From JBBDIO01 sp040880365 (GTDB lineage: Bacteria; Chloroflexota; Anaerolineae; Caldilineales; Caldilineaceae): a stretch of DNA of 7,584 nucleotides. How positions within the stretch are numbered: the first letter of the stretch is position 1; each line of letters begins with the position of its first letter. Location: NCBI GenBank assembly GCA_040880365.1, contig JBBDIO010000054.1, forward strand, positions 1 to 7,584, in the 5' to 3' direction. The translations under genes were made by a program, and so were the position numbers. Below, piece after piece: positions 4,540-7,584 of this stretch. The notes beneath the pieces were generated by a model. It made no database searches, was not told where the DNA came from, and saw only the letters and a list, made by a program, of their open reading frames with translations.

Positions 4540-5937
4540 ATGGAATTGAAGGCAAGCGCCAATGTTCCTCAACCGCGTATTCAAACAATAGAATTTAGGA
4601 TGGCAACTCTGCACCCAACATCGGACAGCTATGCCACCGAAGGCTATATTCCCGAAGGCTATCTAAAGACCGCGGCGTTACGGCGCGCTCTGGATCGCGG
4701 GCTGGCTGCCTGGCGTGCGGCGCCATCGCCCACTTCCTTTGCTTTGTCAACGGATGTGCTGGCCGCGGCCCTGCGCTATCTCCAGGCGGGCTATCGGCTG
4801 GACGATCCGCACCTGGCTTTGATCCTGCGTTCGGCGTTGGGGCATGGTGTGGGTGTGCTTACTGCGCTGCGCTATCAGCGGGACGCGGAGACCGTTGCGG
4901 AGATTGTGCTGGAAGCGCTTTTGCGCGCGCAGCCGCCGCTGGCGTTGATGGTGTTGTGGCGAATGCAGTTGGCAGATGACGCACCTGGTAATTGGCAAAA
5001 CCGGCTGGCGACACAGTTGCACGCGGAATTGGAGGTTGTGGATCCGTGGCGGCGCACACATGTGGTGGCGGCGCTCTATCAATTGGAAACGGGTTTGCCG
5101 GTTTTGGAAGACGTCACGCGCGCCGAGGACACTGCCCCGCCCGGGCAGGGCATCCAGTGGCGCAACTATCTTCGCCAAAGGTGGGTGGTGGCCGCGCTGC
5201 TAGTGGCAGGCATGTGTGTGGCGGCAGGAATTTGGTTGGGCGCGCGCAATTGGAGCGACCGCGTTGGTATGCCTGCCCTGGCAGGTATACCGTCCGGTGA
5301 GTATCGCGTGGGTGATGCGGCGTTGGGCACTGAACGCCCGGTCGCGTTGGATGGATTTGAGTTGATGGTGCACGAAGCAACCAATTCTGATTATCGACGC
5401 TGTGTGGACGCGGGTGCGTGTCGATTGCCGGCTATGCCCGATAGTGCACAGCACAAGAATTACTTCTTCGACGGGCGGTTTGCCCAGCATCCGGTGGTGA
5501 ATGTGACATGGCGTGATGCGGCGGATTTCTGCGAGTGGCGCGGTTTGCGTCTGCCGCGGGCTGACGAGTGGGAAGTTGCCGCGGGCTATTCGCCGCTTAC
5601 GGGCCAGCGATATCGCTATCCGTGGGGCGACCGATTTGATCTCCGGTTCGCCAATTTTGCCGGCAGTGCCCACGGCGATACGCAACCCGTGGGCGCGTAT
5701 CGCCCACACGGTAGCAGCGCGTTTGGGGTGGATGATCTGGCAGGCAATGTGGCCGAGTGGACGGATATGCGCGGAGGAAGCGCCGGCGAAATCCCCGATA
5801 ATATCCCCGATGCAGCGACTTATGTGGTTAAAGGTGGTAGTTTTTTGGATACACCAGACTCGCTGCAGGTTGTATATGATCGGTTCGTGGCCGCGGCACA
5901 GACTGAAAACTGGCTGGGATTTCGCTGCGCACGCTAG
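4540..5937 (+). CDS. Membrane-anchored FGE/SUMF1-like domain protein without the catalytic cysteine pair
   Basis: The protein has 465 residues from the ATG at 4540; a start at 4600 is possible and neither has a clear Shine-Dalgarno. Residues 1 to about 205 are helical, mainly Ala/Leu/Arg, and unrecognised. RNYLRQRW then precedes one membrane helix at about 215-233, which places the N-terminus inside and the C-terminus outside. Residues 244-465 form a formylglycine-generating-enzyme (FGE-sulfatase) fold: IPSGEYRVGD, TERPVALDGFEL, HEATNSDYRRCV, HPVVNVTW, GLRLPRADEWEVAA, YPWGDRF, GNVAEWTD, KGGSF, and terminal GFRCAR. In true FGE a Cys pair (CxxxxC) after GGS oxidises the sulfatase cysteine. Here the segment reads DSLQVVYDRFVAAAQ, with no Cys. 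The domain is therefore probably a binding or other module, as in many bacterial FGE-like proteins. No terminator with a T-run is seen downstream. Confidence 0.85.
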   Translation: MELKASANVPQPRIQTIEFRMATLHPTSDSYATEGYIPEGYLKTAALRRALDRGLAAWRAAPSPTSFALSTDVLAAALRYLQAGYRLDDPHLALILRSALGHGVGVLTALRYQRDAETVAEIVLEALLRAQPPLALMVLWRMQLADDAPGNWQNRLATQLHAELEVVDPWRRTHVVAALYQLETGLPVLEDVTRAEDTAPPGQGIQWRNYLRQRWVVAALLVAGMCVAAGIWLGARNWSDRVGMPALAGIPSGEYRVGDAALGTERPVALDGFELMVHEATNSDYRRCVDAGACRLPAMPDSAQHKNYFFDGRFAQHPVVNVTWRDAADFCEWRGLRLPRADEWEVAAGYSPLTGQRYRYPWGDRFDLRFANFAGSAHGDTQPVGAYRPHGSSAFGVDDLAGNVAEWTDMRGGSAGEIPDNIPDAATYVVKGGSFLDTPDSLQVVYDRFVAAAQTENWLGFRCAR

Positions 5938-5995
5938 GCGCACGCGCCGCGGCCGGGCGACAGCTGCGAACCCTGTGTGTCAACTTGCCGTATAC

Positions 5996-6024
5996 TTGCT
6001 GGTGGTCTGAACTGTTGCTACAAT
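5996..6024 (+). promoter_or_regulatory. Putative promoter of the cysQ-like gene
   Basis: TTGCTG (5996-6001, 3 of 6 consensus bases) and TACAAT (6019-6024, 5 of 6) are spaced by 17 bp. The predicted start is near 6031, at the foot of the leader hairpin at 6030-6073. The -35 is weak. Confidence 0.45.
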
Positions 6025-6029
6025 CGGTA

Positions 6030-6073
6030 GGCTCCGGCACAGAGTATTCATCTAGGCGGAAATGTGCCGGGCC
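6030..6073 (+). promoter_or_regulatory. Leader hairpin ahead of the cysQ-like gene
   Basis: CCGGCACA (6034-6041) pairs with TGTGCCGG (6063-6070). GGC (6030-6032) extends the stem against GCC (6071-6073) with one bulged T. The 21-nt loop contains AGGCGG, and the stem buries most of the ATG at 6062. This structure at the predicted 5' end argues that translation begins at the later ATG (6125), or that the early start is masked. Confidence 0.5.
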
Positions 6074-6124
6074 AAACTAAAACTGCATGACACTTGTGAA
6101 AGTGCTAGTATAGGAACCAGGGGT

Positions 6125-6991
6125 ATGGGGCAAAAACAAGTAGGTGTGACCGATTTGACAGCAGATTTGGAATTTGCAAAGCGGCTGGCGCGCGAAGCCG
6201 CCACCATTGTCAATACGTTTTATGTAGGCTCCTCAGAAGTTCGCTACAAGTCGGATCGGTCACCGGTCACGGAGGCGGATCGGTCGGCGAATCATCACAT
6301 CGTCACCCAAATCAAAGCGGCCTATCCCGATGACGGGATTCTTTCGGAGGAATCGAAGGATGATCTGTCGCGTCTGGAAAAAGATCGGGTGTGGATTGTC
6401 GATCCGCTGGACGGCACCAAGGAATTTATCGCGCGCAATGGTGAATTTTCCATCATGATTGGTTTGGCCGTGCGCGGCGAGGCGGTTATGGGCGTTGTGA
6501 TGCAGCCGGAACCCGGCTTGCTCTATGCGGGGGCGCAGGGGCTGGGCGCATTTCTCTATGAACAAGAGGAAAGTGTTCAGTTGCAGGTGAGCGCCATGAA
6601 TAAAATCAACCGTATGGTGTTGGTTAGCTCGCGCAGTCATCGCCAGCAGATTGTAGATCGCGTCCGCAGTGCGCTGCGTATTACGAGCGAGCGGGTAAGC
6701 GGGAGTGTGGGGCTCAAAGTCGGTCTGATTTCGCGCCAGCTTGCCGATCTGTATGTGCATCCCAGCCCTGGCTGTAAGGAATGGGATCTGTGCGCGCCTT
6801 GTGCGCTGCTGACCGCGGCCGGTGGCGAAATGAGCGACTGTTGGGGCAATCCGATTCGGTTTAACAAGCGGGATGTGCGCGCCCACAATGGTCTGGTTGC
6901 CAGCAATGGGCAATCGCATCCCCAGATTGTAGAAACCGTGGCGAAAATCTGTGAAGAATTTGGCTTCAATGAAGATGATGGATTCTGGTAG
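6125..6991 (+). CDS. cysQ: 3'(2'),5'-bisphosphate nucleotidase, CysQ-like (inositol monophosphatase superfamily)
   Basis: CysQ enzymes hydrolyse 3'-phosphoadenosine 5'-phosphate to AMP and phosphate, clearing a by-product of sulfate assimilation, with Mg2+ in the cytoplasm. The 288-residue product carries the superfamily metal sites: SEES at 74-77 (Glu75/76), DPLDGTKEF at 93-101 (Asp93, Asp96) and WD at 220-221. DPLDGTKEF followed by RNGEFSI is the CysQ wording, and GSVGLKVGL (193-201) is the GS-x-x-x-K loop typical of the family. An upstream in-frame ATG (6062) would add 21 residues unlike the family and lies inside a hairpin. The ATG at 6125 is chosen because homology begins about 13 residues later; AGGA at 6112-6115 may be its ribosome site. 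A HisN-like or inositol phosphatase role cannot be excluded, and no sulfate-assimilation genes are nearby. The next gene follows after 118 bp and may be cotranscribed. Confidence 0.88.
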   Translation: MGQKQVGVTDLTADLEFAKRLAREAATIVNTFYVGSSEVRYKSDRSPVTEADRSANHHIVTQIKAAYPDDGILSEESKDDLSRLEKDRVWIVDPLDGTKEFIARNGEFSIMIGLAVRGEAVMGVVMQPEPGLLYAGAQGLGAFLYEQEESVQLQVSAMNKINRMVLVSSRSHRQQIVDRVRSALRITSERVSGSVGLKVGLISRQLADLYVHPSPGCKEWDLCAPCALLTAAGGEMSDCWGNPIRFNKRDVRAHNGLVASNGQSHPQIVETVAKICEEFGFNEDDGFW

Positions 6992-7096
6992 GCGTTAGAT
7001 TGATCATGCGCCGCGCGGCTCTCGCAGTTTTGGCGGTAGAGAGTTGCTTTCCGAATTGCCCGAAGCCGTGCGGCAAACCCAGGCTGGGCCAAAGCT

Positions 7097-7102
7097 AAGG
7101 AG
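7097..7102 (+). promoter_or_regulatory. Strong Shine-Dalgarno AAGGAG for the last gene
   Basis: AAGGAG lies 7 nt upstream of the ATG at 7110. It is the clearest ribosome site on the plus strand in this window and fixes the start of the truncated gene. Confidence 0.75.
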
Positions 7103-7109
7103 CGAAGAA

Positions 7110-7584
7110 ATGGTCTCTCCGCAACGCGCAGGTGACCACGCACCACTCGCAGGCGATTTGCACACACTATCTCTACGGCCCGACATTGGTTATCAACTTC
7201 AGCAGGATCAGGATTTGGTAGAAATCGGCGTGCCCGACTGGATTGTGGTGACGCGGGCGATTGGGCACGATCCGTGGAATCGCAGCGGAGCAAATTTTGA
7301 CGCGCATACGGCGCTGGGCGTACAGGTGGTCTGCCGGCTGGAACATGGACCGTATCCCACTGGAACGCTTCCGTTCAGTCAGAATTACGGTGCATTTGCG
7401 CGCCGATGTGCCAATTTTGTCGCGGCGAGTTCGGGGTGCCATGTCTGGGTCATTGGCAACGAGCCAAATTTTGGTGAGCGTTGGCCCGCGCTGCTGCCCG
7501 ACCCGGATTCGACAGCGGATCGGGCGGCTTCTGACAGGCCAAACGCAGGCGGGCCAGACACTGGTTTGCCCGGAGCCGACCGTG
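7110..7584 (+). CDS. N-terminal part of a possible glycoside-hydrolase-like (clan GH-A-type) protein, runs off right edge
   Basis: The frame is open from ATG 7110 to the window edge (158 codons) behind a strong Shine-Dalgarno. No signal peptide is evident. Residues 42-50 (PDWIVVTRA) and 70-80 (GVQVVCRLEHG) look like beta strands of a TIM barrel, followed by a helix (93-107) and then CHVWVIGNEPNFGERWP at 110-126. In clan GH-A glycoside hydrolases an Asn-Glu-Pro at the end of strand 4 carries the acid/base Glu; here it is Glu118. The tail visible in the window (127-158) is Pro/Asp/Gly-rich and looks like an inserted loop. Sugar specificity cannot be read from this fragment, and the second catalytic Glu would lie beyond the edge. 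It may be cotranscribed with the cysQ-like gene. A non-catalytic barrel is possible. Confidence 0.7.
   Translation, partial: MVSPQRAGDHAPLAGDLHTLSLRPDIGYQLQQDQDLVEIGVPDWIVVTRAIGHDPWNRSGANFDAHTALGVQVVCRLEHGPYPTGTLPFSQNYGAFARRCANFVAASSGCHVWVIGNEPNFGERWPALLPDPDSTADRAASDRPNAGGPDTGLPGADR

Noticed and set aside
5200..5943. 247-codon minus-strand open frame across the FGE-like gene
   Set aside because: The plus-strand frame carries the whole FGE-sulfatase motif series; the minus frame has no recognisable domain.
5937..5948. Short GC hairpin right after the FGE-like stop as a terminator
   Set aside because: Only 4 bp of stem and no following T-run.
7006..7098. 30-codon plus-strand frame between cysQ and the GH-like gene, stop overlapping the next Shine-Dalgarno
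   Set aside because: No ribosome site of its own and no known small-protein pattern. Overlap with the downstream site is suggestive of coupling but not enough to call a gene.
6637..7293. 218-codon minus-strand frame spanning the cysQ 3' end and the following gene
   Set aside because: It overlaps two plus-strand genes that have family motifs or a strong ribosome site, and has no motifs of its own.

Overview
The window reads as ordinary bacterial chromosome, moderately GC-rich. It carries housekeeping genes (enoyl-ACP reductase, tyrosyl-tRNA synthetase, tRNA-Asp, a CysQ-type phosphatase) mixed with membrane proteins of a kind common in Chloroflexota: a triple zinc-ribbon membrane protein, a membrane-anchored formylglycine-generating-enzyme-like (FGE-like) protein, and a protein with a clan GH-A-like NEP motif. 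I suggest Chloroflexota, perhaps an Anaerolineae/Caldilineae relative. This is an impression from protein style, not from a phylogenetic marker. I see no phage, transposon, CRISPR array or conflict-system module.

Layout. At the left edge, positions 1-227 (minus) hold the N-terminus of a YtcJ-like amidohydrolase. Overlapping divergent promoters at 279-332 appear to serve it and a tRNA-Asp(GTC) at 437-512 (plus). The tRNA converges on fabI (583-1371, minus), with a strong shared hairpin at 524-557. A gene-poor stretch (1372-1912) follows. It holds an 11-bp tandem repeat and a compact putative small RNA at about 1801-1876, with its own promoter and a T8 terminator. Next are tyrS (1913-3151, minus) and its regulated-looking leader (about 3152-3342), then the zinc-ribbon membrane protein (3382-4455, minus). 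The zinc-ribbon gene is divergent from the FGE-like gene (4540-5937, plus), and their promoters overlap face to face. On the right are the cysQ-like gene (6125-6991, plus) and, 118 bp later, the 5' part of a gene with a GH-A-like NEP motif (7110 to the window end, plus).

How the genes relate. fabI completes fatty-acid elongation cycles; tyrS and the tRNA serve translation; the CysQ-like enzyme probably removes 3'-phosphoadenosine nucleotides. The zinc-ribbon and FGE-like proteins are both predicted to have a cytoplasmic N-terminal part, one membrane helix and an extracytoplasmic C-terminal domain. Their overlapping promoters suggest joint or reciprocal control, but their function is unknown. 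The most interesting items are the 76-nt hairpin RNA at 1801-1876, the tyrS leader (tandem 14-bp repeats, promoter, terminator-like hairpin) and the face-to-face promoter pair at 4482-4529. All promoter and RNA calls come from reading by eye and have not been tested experimentally.
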